Source: Setophaga petechia (Eukaryota > Chordata > Aves > Passeriformes > Parulidae). From it: a stretch of 64,000 nucleotides of DNA. The translations under genes and the position numbers were made by a program. The stretch lies in assembly GCA_024362935.1 (NCBI GenBank), contig JANCRA010000126.1:1039019-1103018 (forward strand), given 5' to 3'. Of the stretch, positions 23,312-34,329 are shown in pieces. Positions within the stretch are counted from its first letter, which is position 1. Each line of letters starts with the position of its first letter. The notes beneath the pieces were generated by a model. It did no database searches. It was not told the DNA's origin and saw only the letters and a program-made list of their open reading frames with translations.

Positions 23312-23830
23312 ACACACTGTGGTGCTGGGGAGCACACCATGGTCCTGGAGAACACACCATGGCCCTGGGGAGCACACCATGGCCCTGGGGAGCACACCAT
23401 GGCCCTGGGGTGCACACCATGGCCCTGGGGTGCACACCATGGCCCTGGGGAGCACACCATGGCCCTGGGGAGCACACCATGGTCCTGGGGAACACACCAT
23501 GGTCCTGGGGAGCACACCATGGTCCTGGGGAGCACACCATGGTCCTGGGGAGCACACCATGGTCCTGGGGAGCACACCATGGCGCTGGGGTGCACACCAT
23601 GGTCCTGGGGAACACACCATGGTCCTGGGGAGCACACCATGGTCCTGGGGAGCACACCATGGCCCTGGGGAACACACCATGGCCCTGGGGAACACACCAT
23701 GGTCCTGGGGAACACACCATGGCCCTGGGGAGCACACCATGGCCCTGGGGAGCACACCATGGTGCTGGGGAACACACCATGGCCCTGGGGTGCATGCACA
23801 CTGTGGTGCTGGGGTGCATGCCATGTCCCT
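23312..23830. repeat. 20-bp minisatellite, about 24 copies, with CCATGG in each unit
   Basis: The unit GGGAGCACACCATGGCCCTG is exactly 20 bp for at least 21 consecutive copies. Variants are limited to AGC/AAC/TGC and CCC/TCC/CGC/TGC positions. Long open frames on both strands here are artefacts. Confidence 0.97.
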
Positions 23831-25484
23831 GGTAGCCCTCCTACCCTAGTGGCTGCACTTGCTCCCTGGTAGCCCTTCCTCCAGCCTTGATGTCTCAGTG
23901 CTGTTCATCCCCACGTTCTCCCCAGCCCAGCACAGAGCCAGCTGCATTAGAGAGCCTGCTGGAGCTGTGAACCCCACTGCCTTGCCCGGGGCTTGCTGCA
24001 GGCCCTGCACAGTGCCCTGTTTGTGCTGTGGATTTTGAGGTGAGCAGCAGCACGCAGTGAGTGCTGGAGTTACTGGCACTGGTGGCATGGTGTCACCAGT
24101 GGTACCAGTCTGTGCCAGCCCTGGGCATGCCCAGGGAGTCTCATCTCCACCAAGGTCATCTCTTGGGAGCCATCCCAGCCCTTTCCCCAGTACCAGACTG
24201 CCTGCAGATGGGGAAGGATGTTCCCTGTCCCTCTCTATAATGCCCTCCAAATGTGGAGCTGTTTCTGGGCAGGGTGTTTGGGTAAAACTCACCCCTTGCC
24301 CTTTGGTTTTGGGCGTTGGTGCTACTAAAGCCAAAAAAACAGTAAAGAGCCACAGGACTTGAGAGAACACGGGCAGCAAATGCAGCAATTCCAAAGAATG
24401 TCATGTTTGTGCCCAAATCACATAAAGCCCCATTAATGAGGGAGGCTGTGCCAACAGCCAGCCTGGCACACGGAGCGGTGGCGCATCCGAACAGCAGGAC
24501 TGGCACAGACTCAGTCCTAAACAGAGGAAGAGTTGGTGTTACAGAGCATAGACCAAGAGTGGGAGTGAGCAAAGAGGTGGGACAAGTGGCCACTGGCCTG
24601 CAGCTGGTCAGTGCCTGCTGGGAACGGGGAGGTTTATTGGGAACAGGATGTTTTTAGCTGTGATGTTTGTACTGTCTGAAACACAGGCTGTGGGGAGCTG
24701 TGCAGTGTGAGCATCTCCATCCCTGCTTGGGGAGGTGGAATCCTTTCTCTGGAGTGGTTGCTCAGTTCTGAGCAGCAGCTGCCAGAGCCAGGTGTTCCCA
24801 GAGTCCCAGCTTTGGGCAGCTGGCACCCAGAGCTGGCTGCAGAGCTCCCTGCGAGGTTGGAGTGGGCTAATGCTCTGCCAGCCTGCAGCAGGATCTGGGG
24901 ATGACTCAGGTATTTAGGAAACAGGCTGATACTGATTCCTGAGAGAGCAGTGGAGTGCCTGACATAATCCGAATTAGTGGAGAATTAGAGGAGGGAAGTG
25001 GGTGCTGGGTGACGTAGTTTGATGGGATCTGCTTTCCATGACACTGAGAACAGTTCCTGAGCAGTGGGATTACTGAAAGGTGTTGGTGATTAAATAATAC
25101 CTTGAGGTTCTTTATGGTATTTGGGTTACTCCAGAGTGACCTCAGGGAGAAACTGGAAGAGTCAATGGTCAGCGTGAGATGTGTGAAGTGGCCCAAGAAC
25201 TGGGGCCCTCAGTGTGTAGTTGTGAGTACAAACTGGGCTGAGGCAGGTTTGGGGGGGATTCCTGGGGATCCATCCCCTCCTGTGAGCATTTAGTGTCTCT
25301 CTTGGATCCTGGAAAAATCATCACGAATGGTTCTCCCTGCCAGATCCTGGGTGGTGTGAGGCACTCAAAGCCTTTGCCCCGACCACGTGGGAAGTTGGGT
25401 TTGGTGCTGGGGGATTTGAGGTCTGCCTTGCTGCTCTCTGCAGTCACATCAGGCAGGGGCTCCACTGTGGCTCAGGCAGCTGGG
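23831..25484. other. Non-coding or unknown, with one orphan exon candidate
   Basis: Apart from the minus-strand candidate at 24293-24516, the stretch 24895-25140 is AT-richer and holds GATGACTCAGG (AP-1-like) and GGTGACGTAG (CRE-like). This could mark an enhancer. Confidence 0.4.
24293..24516 (-). other. Candidate orphan exon on the minus strand
   Basis: On the minus strand a pyrimidine tract ending CTCTGTTTAG is followed by 224 bases, open in one frame only, ending at a consensus GTGAGT donor. The translation is strongly hydrophobic in the middle, with a membrane-segment-like run around TFFGIAAFAARVL. The next residues are SSPVALYCFFGF. I recognise no family, and no partner exon was found nearby. 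It may be chance or a fragment of an old element. Confidence 0.2.
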
Positions 25485-25622
25485 ACCCCTCCAACTGGGA
25501 CCCCTCAGACCCTGCTGGGACCCCTGGGACCCCTCAGACCCTGCCGGGACCCCTCCGACTGGGACCCCTCGGACCCAGCTGGGACCCCTCAGACCCTGCT
25601 GGGACCCCTCAGGCCCCGCTGT
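25485..25622. repeat. Degenerate 10/20-bp repeat
   Basis: GGGACCCCTCAGACCCTGCT-like units repeat about seven times, with GGGACCCCT as the shared core. Confidence 0.88.
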
Positions 25623-25940
25623 TGGTGGGAGCCATGAGGTGTGGGTTGCTGAGGCCGAGGCTGTGAGCTGGGCAGTGACACAGGGACTGGTCCCTCCCAG
25701 GGCCCTGGGGTGGTTGGTGCAGCCATTCCCAGCTGGGAGGGTGAGCCTGCAGGCTGAGGTGTCTGTGAGGTGTCTGTGGCTGCAGCAGGGGAGCCTCAGG
25801 GGATGGTGGGGGCAGAGGAGCAGGTGCAGGGCCTGCACCTTCCGTCCCACTTTCCACTGTGGCTTGTGGCTTTCAGTTCTGGGGTTCCTGCTCTCTGTGG
25901 TTGGTGGTTGGCCCTGTGCAGAGGCCTCGGGGAGGAACCT

Positions 25941-26222
25941 GGAATGCCTGGGTTGGGCACAGGTGGGCTCCCACAATGCCTGGGTTGGGCACAGGTGGGC
26001 TCCCACAATGCCTGGGTTGGGCACAGGTGGGCTCCTGGAATGCCTGGGTTGGACACAGGTGGGCTCCTGGAATGCCTGGGTTGGACACAGGTGGGCTCCC
26101 ACAATGCCTGGGTTGGACACAGGTGGGCTCCCACAATGCCTGGGTTGGGCACAGGTGGGCTCCCACAATGCCTGGGTTGGGCACAGGTGGGCTCCCACAA
26201 TGCCTGGGTGGGCACAGGTGGG
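25941..26222. repeat. 32-bp tandem repeat, about 9 copies
   Basis: The unit begins GGTTGGGCACAGGTGGGCTC and ends AATGCCTG, with GGCACA/GGACACA and CCCAC/CCTGG variants. Confidence 0.95.
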
Positions 26223-26717
26223 CTCTTCGTGCCACTGGGGTCTGTAAAGGGGAGCACTGGTGGAGATGCTTGGCGTGGGGAGGCTGCTTCCAGCAGGGGC
26301 TGCTCCAGGGGTCAGAGCTGGGACCCTCGTGCCAAAGTGAGAGCAGGAGGCATCCAGCCCTTGGTCAGCCTGGAGCAGGGTCTGTGGCTCAGCATCCCTC
26401 AGGCTGGGGCTGCCTCTGGGTTCTCCAGGACCTGGGGGCAGCACCTGAGGTATGAGTGGCTTCATTGGAATGGATAGTCTTGCCTAAGTGTTTGTTGTGA
26501 AGGTGAGTTTTACGTGCCAGGTGACATCTGCTTCTTTGCCATCCCAAGACTGACATTCCCTTCTCTCAGTCCATTCCGTGTGGGGCTGGGGCTGTGCACC
26601 ATGAGGGAGCTGGGAAGGTTGTTTGGGCTGGGGCAGTCCCCGTGCTGCAGGTGGGTACAGGGGTGTTGCTAAGGCTGTTCTCACACCTGGCTGGTGTTGT
26701 TTGCTGCACAGCAATCC

Positions 26718-26738
26718 GTGTGTGTGTGTGTGTGTGTG
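26718..26738. repeat. GT dinucleotide microsatellite
   Basis: About ten uninterrupted GT units. Confidence 0.97.
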
Positions 26739-27223
26739 GATGCTGTTAGTCACCGTGACGAGGTGGGAGCAGTGGTGACACGGTGTTTGTTGGGGTGCTC
26801 GGGCCCACGTGAGCATCCTGTGTTGTTGTCAGCCTCAGCAGCTCTTTTGCTTTTGTTTTGAAAATACTTCCTTTGGCTGCTCTGTAGTTCCTGAGCAGGT
26901 GCCTTTGGGCACAGGGCAGCAGGATGGGATCTTTCCGTGGCTTTAATTGTTTTGCGTGTTTCCCAGGGAGGGAGAGCTTTGGGAAGCACTGTTGGGAGCA
27001 TCCCTGTGGGATTCTGGGCTGCTCCCCTTTCTGTGCAGCTTGCTGACCCTCCAGTCCTACCTTTTGCTAGGGTTGCCTCTTACAAAATTCTTGTGTTGGT
27101 GCCTCATGTGCAGAGCCAAGGGGTGTGAGGGCAGGTGGTGAGTCAGGTGAGCACAGGCCTGGCTGGGAGCCCAGGAGCCCTGTGCTGTGGGGCTGGGGGA
27201 CAGCTCTGCCTGTGGGCACAGCT

Positions 27224-28556
27224 GGGCACAGCAGTGTCCTGTGTGTGCTGGGCACAGCGATGTCCTGTGTGTGCTGGGCACAGCAGTGTCCTGTGTGTGC
27301 TGGGCACAGCAGTGTCCTGTATCCCCCGGGCACAGCAATGTCCTGTATGTGCTGGGCACAGCAATGTCCTGTATCCCCTGGGCACAGCAGCGTCCTGTGT
27401 GTGCTGGGCACAGCAGTGTCCTGTGTGTGCTGGGCATAGCAATGTCCTGTGTGTGCTGGGCACAGCAGTGTCCTGTATCCCCTGGGCACAGCAATGTCCT
27501 GTGTGTGCTGGGCATAGCAATGTCCTGTATCCCCTGGGCACAGCAGTGTCCTGTATCCCCTGGGCACAGCAATGTCCTGTGTGTGCTGGGCACAGCAATG
27601 TCCTGTATCCCCCGGGCACAGCAGTGTCCTGTGTGTGCTGGGCACAGCAATGTCCTGTGTGTGCTGGGCATAGCAATGTCCTGTGTGTGCTGGGCACAGC
27701 AGTGTCCTGTATCCCCTGGGCACAGCAATGTCCTGTGTGTGCTGGGCACAGCAATGTCCTGTATCCCCCGGGCACAGCAGTGTCCTGTATCCCCTGGGCA
27801 CAGCAGTGTCCTGTGTGTGCTGGGCACAGCAGTGTCCTGTATCCCCTGGGCACAGCAGTGTCCTGTGTGTGCTGGGCACAGCAATGTCCTGTATCCCTTG
27901 GGCACAGCAATGTCCTGTATCCCCTGGGCACAGCAATGTCCTGTATCCCCCGGGCACAGCAGTGTCCTGTGTGTGCTGGGCACAGCAATGTCCTGTATCC
28001 CCTGGGCACAGCAATGTCCTGTGTGTGCTGGGCACAGCAGTGTCCTGTGTGTGCTGGGCACAGCAATGTCCTGTATCCCCTGGGCACAGCAATGTCCTGT
28101 GTGTGCTGGGCATAGCAATGTCCTGTATCCCCCGGGCACAGCAGTGTCCTGTATCCCCTGGGCACAGCAATGTCCTGTGTGTGCTGGGCACAGCAATGTC
28201 CTGTATCCCCCGGGCACAGCAGTGTCCTGTGTGTGCTGGGCACAGCAATGTCCTGTGTGTGCTGGGCACAGCAATGTCCTGTATCCCCTGGGCACAGCAG
28301 TGTCCTGTATCCCCTGGGCACAGCAATGTCCTGTGTGTGCTGGGCACAGCAATGTCCTGTATCCCCTGGGCACAGCAGTGTCCTGTGTGTGCTGGGCACA
28401 GCAGTGTCCTGTATCCCCTGGGCACAGCAGTGTCCTGTGTGTGCTGGGCACAGCAATGTCCTGTGTGTGCTGGGCACAGCAGTGTCCTGTATCCCCCGGG
28501 CACAGCAGTGTCCTGTGTGTGCTGGGCACAGCAATGTCCTGTGTGTCTGCTGGGCA
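27224..28556. repeat. 26-bp minisatellite, about 51 copies, two main unit types
   Basis: The unit begins GGGCACAGCARTGTCCTGT. It ends either GTGTGCT or ATCCCCT/ATCCCCC, and these two endings are interspersed along the array. Length is held at 26 bp nearly throughout. Frames of 350-568 codons on both strands are by-products. Confidence 0.97.
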
Positions 28557-29074
28557 CCAGAATGTCACTGCAGGGAAGGGGCTCCACGGTCCAGCTGCAG
28601 GACAGCTCTGTGGCCATCCTGTGCAGGCTGTGCGGGGTCTCTGCCTTTTTGTCAAGGCAGGAGGGATTTTCCAGCCTCCTCCATCTCCTGCCATGTTCTG
28701 CTCCTGACCTCCATGTGGATTTTCATGTCCTCTGAGTCCCACTGCTGCACTGTTCAGTTCCACTGTTCACTGTTCAGTTTCACGCCGTTGCTATTTTTCA
28801 TGCCATTTCTTCTTTTGTTTTCTGCTTTTGCAATAAACTGGAGGATTTTCACTGTTTAAGTGATGGTTCTGGGAGAGATTTTAAAGCGAGGCTTGAGGAC
28901 CTGAGGAGGTTTTCTTTAGTCCTCTAACCAAATTTTCACCTAGCCTCTTGTCTTTGGGTTTCTAAATCCCAAGGAGATTTCACAATGTCTGGCCTAATCA
29001 TGCTGATGCTGCTCATGCCTGCATCACCAGTGGGGAGCTTGGGAATTGGGAACATCCAGGTGCTGGAGACCTGT

Positions 29075-29358
29075 TCCCTGGGAACACCTGTGTGCCTGGA
29101 GACAGCCCTGTTCCTGTTCCCTGGGAACACCTGTGTGCCTGGAGACAGCCCTGTTCCTGTTCCTGGGAACACCTGTGTGCCTGGAGACAGCCCTGTTCCT
29201 GTTCCTGGGAACACCTGTGTGCCTGGAGACAGCCCTGTTCCTGTTCCTGGGAACACCTGTGTGCCTGGAGACAGCCCTGTTCCTGTTCCTGGGAACACCT
29301 GTGTGCCTGGAGACAGCCCTGTTCCTGTTCCTGGGAACACCTGTGTGCCTGGAGACAT
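29075..29358. repeat. 42-bp tandem repeat, about 6.5 copies
   Basis: The unit includes CCTGTTCCTGTTCCTGGGAA and CACCTGTGTGCCTGGAGACA and is virtually invariant. Confidence 0.96.
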
Positions 29359-29617
29359 CCTGGTGCCCGGGGCCAGCCCGGTGCATGGCTGGCAGCGTGG
29401 CAGGGCTGCTCGTGCCCTGCAGTGCAGGTACCAGACCAGCAGCAGGTTTGATCAGGGTGCTGGTATGGACGGCTCTGCACGCAGAACTGCCCCGAGGTAG
29501 CTTAAGGAGCAGAGTGATTGCTGCTGCCTTGATCTAATATTACACCCTGTGGGTAACATCCCATTATCTTCCGGGGCTTCCCTGAGGCACCAGGGCCTGG
29601 ACCAGCTTAGGAAGCAT

Positions 29618-29706
29618 CACCCCTGCATCTGTGACCCCTGCATCTGTGACCCCTGCATCTGTGACCCCTGCCTCTGTGATCCCTGCGTGTGTTACCCCTG
29701 CATCTG
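29618..29706. repeat. 16-bp tandem repeat, about 5 copies
   Basis: CCTGCATCTGTGACCC repeats, with CCTCTGTGATCC and GCGTGTGTTACC variants at the end. Confidence 0.92.
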
Positions 29707-32700
29707 ACTGGCAGCATTGTGGGTGCAGGATCTGCAGCGTGCCCCCTCCGCAGGCTCCGTGGCAGGATGGGTGCCCTCTTTGAAAGGCTGGCAGCAGTTT
29801 GGTGCTCGGCTGCTCTCCTTGGCGGACAGGAGCGTGGCCGTGCCCCGGTTGGGTGACCTGGGCCTGACCCCAGGTGTGTGGGAGGGAGGCGTTTGCCTCA
29901 GCGCTGCATCCCGGGCCGGGGGAGAAGGTGGCAATTTCCTCATCAGCAGCTCGGGGTTTGCGGCAGGACTGAGCTGGGGGTGTGCAGTGTGGGAGGAGGG
30001 AGGGAGCTGCTGCTGGAGTCGGGCTCTCCTGTGACTGTCACTGACTTCCCAGCGGTGTTAACTCTCTGCTGGCTGGGCCTGCTCCTCCTCTCCATGGAAA
30101 CTGTGGGGAACAGCCTGCCTTGGGGGCGCCTCTCTGGGCAGGAGGCCTCGGAAAGTCAGCCAGGCTGTCGTGTCAAACCCGGGGCTCTGTGCTGCAGGGT
30201 GGGCACAGGGACAGGGCAGGGTCCAGCTGGCAGTGAGGGTCTGTGTCAGAGCTCGGACCTGCAGCAGTGCCTCATGTCTCCATCCTGACACCCTGGGGAT
30301 GTGCAGGGGCTGTGGGGTGGGTGGCTGTTTGTCAGTGGAGAGCAGGAGGACATTGCCTCTTGGGCCCAGGGTGGTTCGGGTGACCAGAAGGGGTTCTTGG
30401 GGTGCTCGGGGTGACCGGAGGTGCTCAGGTTACCACAGTGGAGCTGTGTGGTGTGCAGCGGTGCTGTGCTGGATGCTGAGCCTGTGGCAGGACTCAGCGT
30501 GAGCGTGTCTCTGTGCTGGCTCAGGGGACGCCTCTGTCTCCCTCTCCCTCGTCCCTGGTGGCCCCAAGGACGGCGGTGGCTCCGCGGTGGCCCCGTGAGG
30601 GCAGCGGGCGGGGCTGGCCGTGCCGCCTCCGTGTGACGGTGCTGCTGACGCGGGCAGCGGGGGCTGTGACGGGGCTGCCCCCCGGGCCGGGCGGGCGGCC
30701 GTGCCCCCGGAGCCTCATCAGCATTCTGCCGCACGGCCGGGCCGGCTGCGGCTGCTCTGCAGAGCCCGCGGCTCGGCGCGGCCCTGACACGGCGCTCGGG
30801 GCGCCGCTGCGGGCGGGCTGGGCTTGGCCGCCATCCCTGGCGCTGCTCAGAGCCCTCCTGTCCCGGCTGGGCAGCCCGTGCTGGGGCCCTGGGTGCCCCG
30901 CAGCCTGGCACAGGTGGTGTCACCTGTCCTGCAGCCTGTCCTGGCTGTCCCTGGCAGTGGTGCCCAGCCTGCTCTGCTGCCCGCAGTCCCTGCCAGCTCA
31001 GTCTGTGCAGGGTGGCAGCCTCGGGCGCTGGCAGCCCTGGTGGTACACAGGGCCTGGAGCTGGCTGGGCTCTCCACGTGCCCCTGGTGTGCCGCTGTGGC
31101 TGCCCTCTGTGCGGGCACTGGGAGCCCCATCCCTGCCCCGGCTGCCGAGGCGATGCTGGTCCCCCCTCCGTGCTGGATGTGAGGGGCTGCGGGGGCCCAC
31201 AAACTCAGGCCCTCTATAGAGTGACAGCGTTTGAACCCAGGAGGGATGGAGAGAGCTGGTGTCCCATCCTCCCAGCTGCCAGGGCATCTCCCTGGCAACA
31301 GAATCGCCCTACCTGCAGATCTCTGGAGCGGCAGCACTGTGTGTGTGGGGGAATCCCGGGCTACCGCTGCTGGGGGGACAGGGAGAGCAGTGGCACCAGT
31401 GCCTTGGGGTCTGGGGAGCACAGTGGAACATCTGACCATGTTTAGACTCCTTTCCCTTTTCAGGGCTCCACCCTGAATGTCACACCAGGGCCAACCAGCA
31501 CTGGAATGTTCCCTGGCTCTCGGACTCTTCCCGTGCAGCTGTTGTTCAGCCTCTCATGGATTATATTAATTTCAGCCAGATGTTCGTGGCCATAACATTT
31601 GTACCATGTGTGTGACTCAGAGAAGGCCTGCTAAGGGACCAGCTTGCTTCTGTCCCCAGGCACCTGCTCTGGGTCAGATTGCCAAAGCCCTGTTCCTTCC
31701 CAGCTCTGGGAGATGCTTCTGCAGCCCTGCACAGCCCTGGGGACTCTGGCCAGGCTGCTGCCCACCAGCAGCTGTGAGCTGGTGAGCTGTCACCTCTGCA
31801 TTAGACATTAGACAGCTCCCGTGCAGCCCAGTGTGGTTTTGGTGTGAGCTGCCAGAGAAGAGACGTTAAAGGCATGTGGGGAGTTTCAGTGATGGCTCTC
31901 CTCAAAGCCTGTGTTTCTGGTCTCGTTCTCAGAGCAGTTTCTCCATCAGTGGAGGGCTGAGGCAGCTGGAGCCCCTGTGTTGCTGGGACTGGTGGGGTTT
32001 GAACCTGCTCTGGGGTACAGATTCCCAGCCTGTGCAGGTGCTCTGCAGCCCTCAACCCCAGGACTTGAGTCTAAGGCTCCATTTTAGCCTATTTCAGACG
32101 TCTTTTGGAATAACATGGAGGGGCTCCTGTCAATATACATATCAATGCACACAGCATTTGGAAACCTTTGCCACAAAACAGCCTTAATGGGGTAAGAACA
32201 GTGTTAGGCTGTTGGTGTGGTACAGAGCAGTATCTTGCTGGGATGCTGTAGGACAGGTGTTGTACCAGTATTTCTTCTTAGAGAGTTGTGCCCAGGTTCT
32301 GACTCCGTGTATAAGAAAGGTGCAGACAAACTGCAAAGTATTTGGAATGCTTTAAAAACACTAATAGCTTTAAAAATATGATCCTTGGGAGGACAGGGGA
32401 GGGATGTTGTCAGCTAAGGGGAACTTTCCATGTTTTGCAGTAGGTTTAATCAGAATTTGGGTGGGATCACAGGAGGAGGAAGAGCTGGAGCAGGAAGGAG
32501 GTCCCAGGCAGGAAGGGGCCTGAGGAGGTCATGGTGCTGGAGGGGTCTGGGGGAGGCTGTAGGGGTGGGTCAGACAGACCCTGTCAGGGGGATCCAGCAT
32601 GTCCAGTCGTGCCTCAGCAGGCAGCACAAGGTGCATCATGTCTCCAGCAGACAGTTTGTGATTCAGCGACACCTCACAGCCAGAACCTGCCAGAATATTT

Positions 32701-33785
32701 TAAAAAGCTGAGACTCATGTGGAAGGGGAGCCATCTGGTGCTGTTGCAGTATGTGTTAAACCCGGGGTTTGGAAAGAGATGGATGTAGACGGTCCAGTCT
32801 CCCTGCGGGAAGAGCTTTCCATCCCTGGGAGCACCGAGCTGTGCCAGGCACGGTGGGCAGGAGCTGGCGAGGGCCCTGGGCTGGGTGCCTGCCCAGAGCC
32901 AGGTACCCGTGCCCGAGGTGCCCCTGGCAGGTGGGCTGTGACAGCCTGGCCCCGCAGCCAGCCCTGCCTGTGCTGAGGGCTTTGGAAGCCATTCCCTGGT
33001 AATTGCTTCCCGCAGAGCTGCTCGTGGTGGCTGCGGTGCGGCGCCGAGCCGGGCTGGCAGATGCCGCGCGCGGGTCAGACCCAGTCTGGCAGCTCTGCGT
33101 GCCCGTGACCTTGGCACAGATGGCAGAGCTGCGGCTCCGGCAGGCTGGCGGCGCCTTCTGCTCCGTCCCGGGCACAGGTGCCCGTTGTCTGGGGAGGGAG
33201 GGCGGTGGGATGTGCCCGCTGTGTGCCCGCAGCTCCGTGCCTTGGCCAGGGGGTACCGGGGAGGGGAACCAGCAGAGGGCTGGGCTGACACCCGAGGGGA
33301 GAGCAGGACTGGAGCCCCCGGAGAGGGGGGAGTGGGACCTCTGCTCCTGCATGCCGTGATGGGATCTGTGGTACTACAGGGACGGGAGGGAGGTGCACGG
33401 TGGGATCTCTGGGTTTGGGAGAGGAGGGAGAACGGAGGAGGGAGAGGGAAGGGGAAGGGGCTTGGCCGAGGCGCTGGCTGTGCAGTAGGGAGGGGAAGAG
33501 CTCTGGGTGGGGTTTGGCTCTGTCTAAGGCCTGGGTGCATCCAGAAAACTGGAGAAGTAACGGTGAGGCCTGCTGTGGAGGAGGATGAGGGTTCAGAGAA
33601 AAGGCACAGTGTGAGAAGGTGGTGGGAGTTGGGAAGAGTCAAGGCAGTGCAGTCAAGACTGCTGTATATGGAGTGGAGAAGGGAGGTGCTTGATGTCAAG
33701 GTGCTCCCTGGAGAGGCCTGGAGAAGCAGGAGAGGACCTGGGCTGGCTCAGCAGACAGGGCTTTCAGTAGGGTAAAAATAGTTTA
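29707..33785. other. No gene seen upstream of the AGAP3 island
   Basis: Contains the CpG patch at 30555, an AT-richer tract at 32060-32440 with several TTTAAAAA-type runs, and a smaller CpG-rich spot near 33010-33080. No canonical AGAP N-terminal exon was found. Confidence 0.5.
30555..30840. promoter_or_regulatory. Short CpG-rich patch
   Basis: A patch of about 290 bp with many CpGs (for example GGGCGGGCGGCCGTGCC) stands in a CpG-poor setting 4.6 kb upstream of AGAP3 exon 1. It could be a small CpG island promoter or an orphan island. No coding exon that I recognise begins here. Confidence 0.35.
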
Positions 33786-34010
33786 GGGGGGGGGGGGAGT
33801 CAGGCGTCTTTTTTTTTTCCTCCCCAGAGGAGGCACAGATCATACTTGCAATGTGAAGGAGGAAAGCCAGGGAGAGGGAAAAGGTGTGGAGGGAAAAGGA
33901 GGAGGAGGAAGAGAAGGAGGAGGAACACCTTGGGGTGATGCTGGAAACGGGGACTGCAGGCAGCAATGGGGGTGCTGGGGAAGAGGTGGAGGAGGGGGTA
34001 CCACGGTACC
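33786..34010. repeat. Poly-G, poly-T and long purine-rich tract
   Basis: Twelve Gs (33786-33797) and ten Ts (33809-33818) precede a strongly purine-biased stretch of GGAGGAAAGGAGG type up to about 34000. It lies about 300 bp before the AGAP3 CpG island. Confidence 0.9.
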
Positions 34011-34329
34011 AGGACTCCAGGGGCCGAGGACAATGGTCAGTGCCTGGTGATGGTGGGTTTGGTCTGAGGAAATGACCACCCTGGAACGAGACAGGAGTGA
34101 AGCTCTGGCTGAGGTGGTCACACTGCACCTGGTGCCCTCTGCTTCGGGCTCGGGGGAGCTCTGGAATCAGTGCTGGATGCTGTGCTCTGTGCTCCAGGCT
34201 GTGGCTGCTCCGGGCTGCCCGGGCCCCTGCGTTTGGGTTTTCAGGTGTCCCCAAGCACAGGGCGGCTCTTGGGCATCACGCAGCTGCTGGGGGTTCGTCG
34301 CAGGTTTGGGAAAGGTGAGGGGGCAGAAG

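Noticed and set aside
23312..28556. CRISPR-like appearance of regular 20-32-bp arrays
   Set aside because: There are no unique spacers; the repeats are head to tail without intervening sequence, and the DNA is vertebrate.
27057..28763. Frames of 463-568 codons over the 26-bp array
   Set aside because: The unit has no stop in most frames. The peptide repeat follows the DNA period and there is no start or splice context.
29536..29552. TAATATTAC nonanucleotide resembling the circovirus/geminivirus nicking site
   Set aside because: No flanking stem, no Rep-like frame nearby; a nine-base match in 64 kb of DNA is weak on its own.
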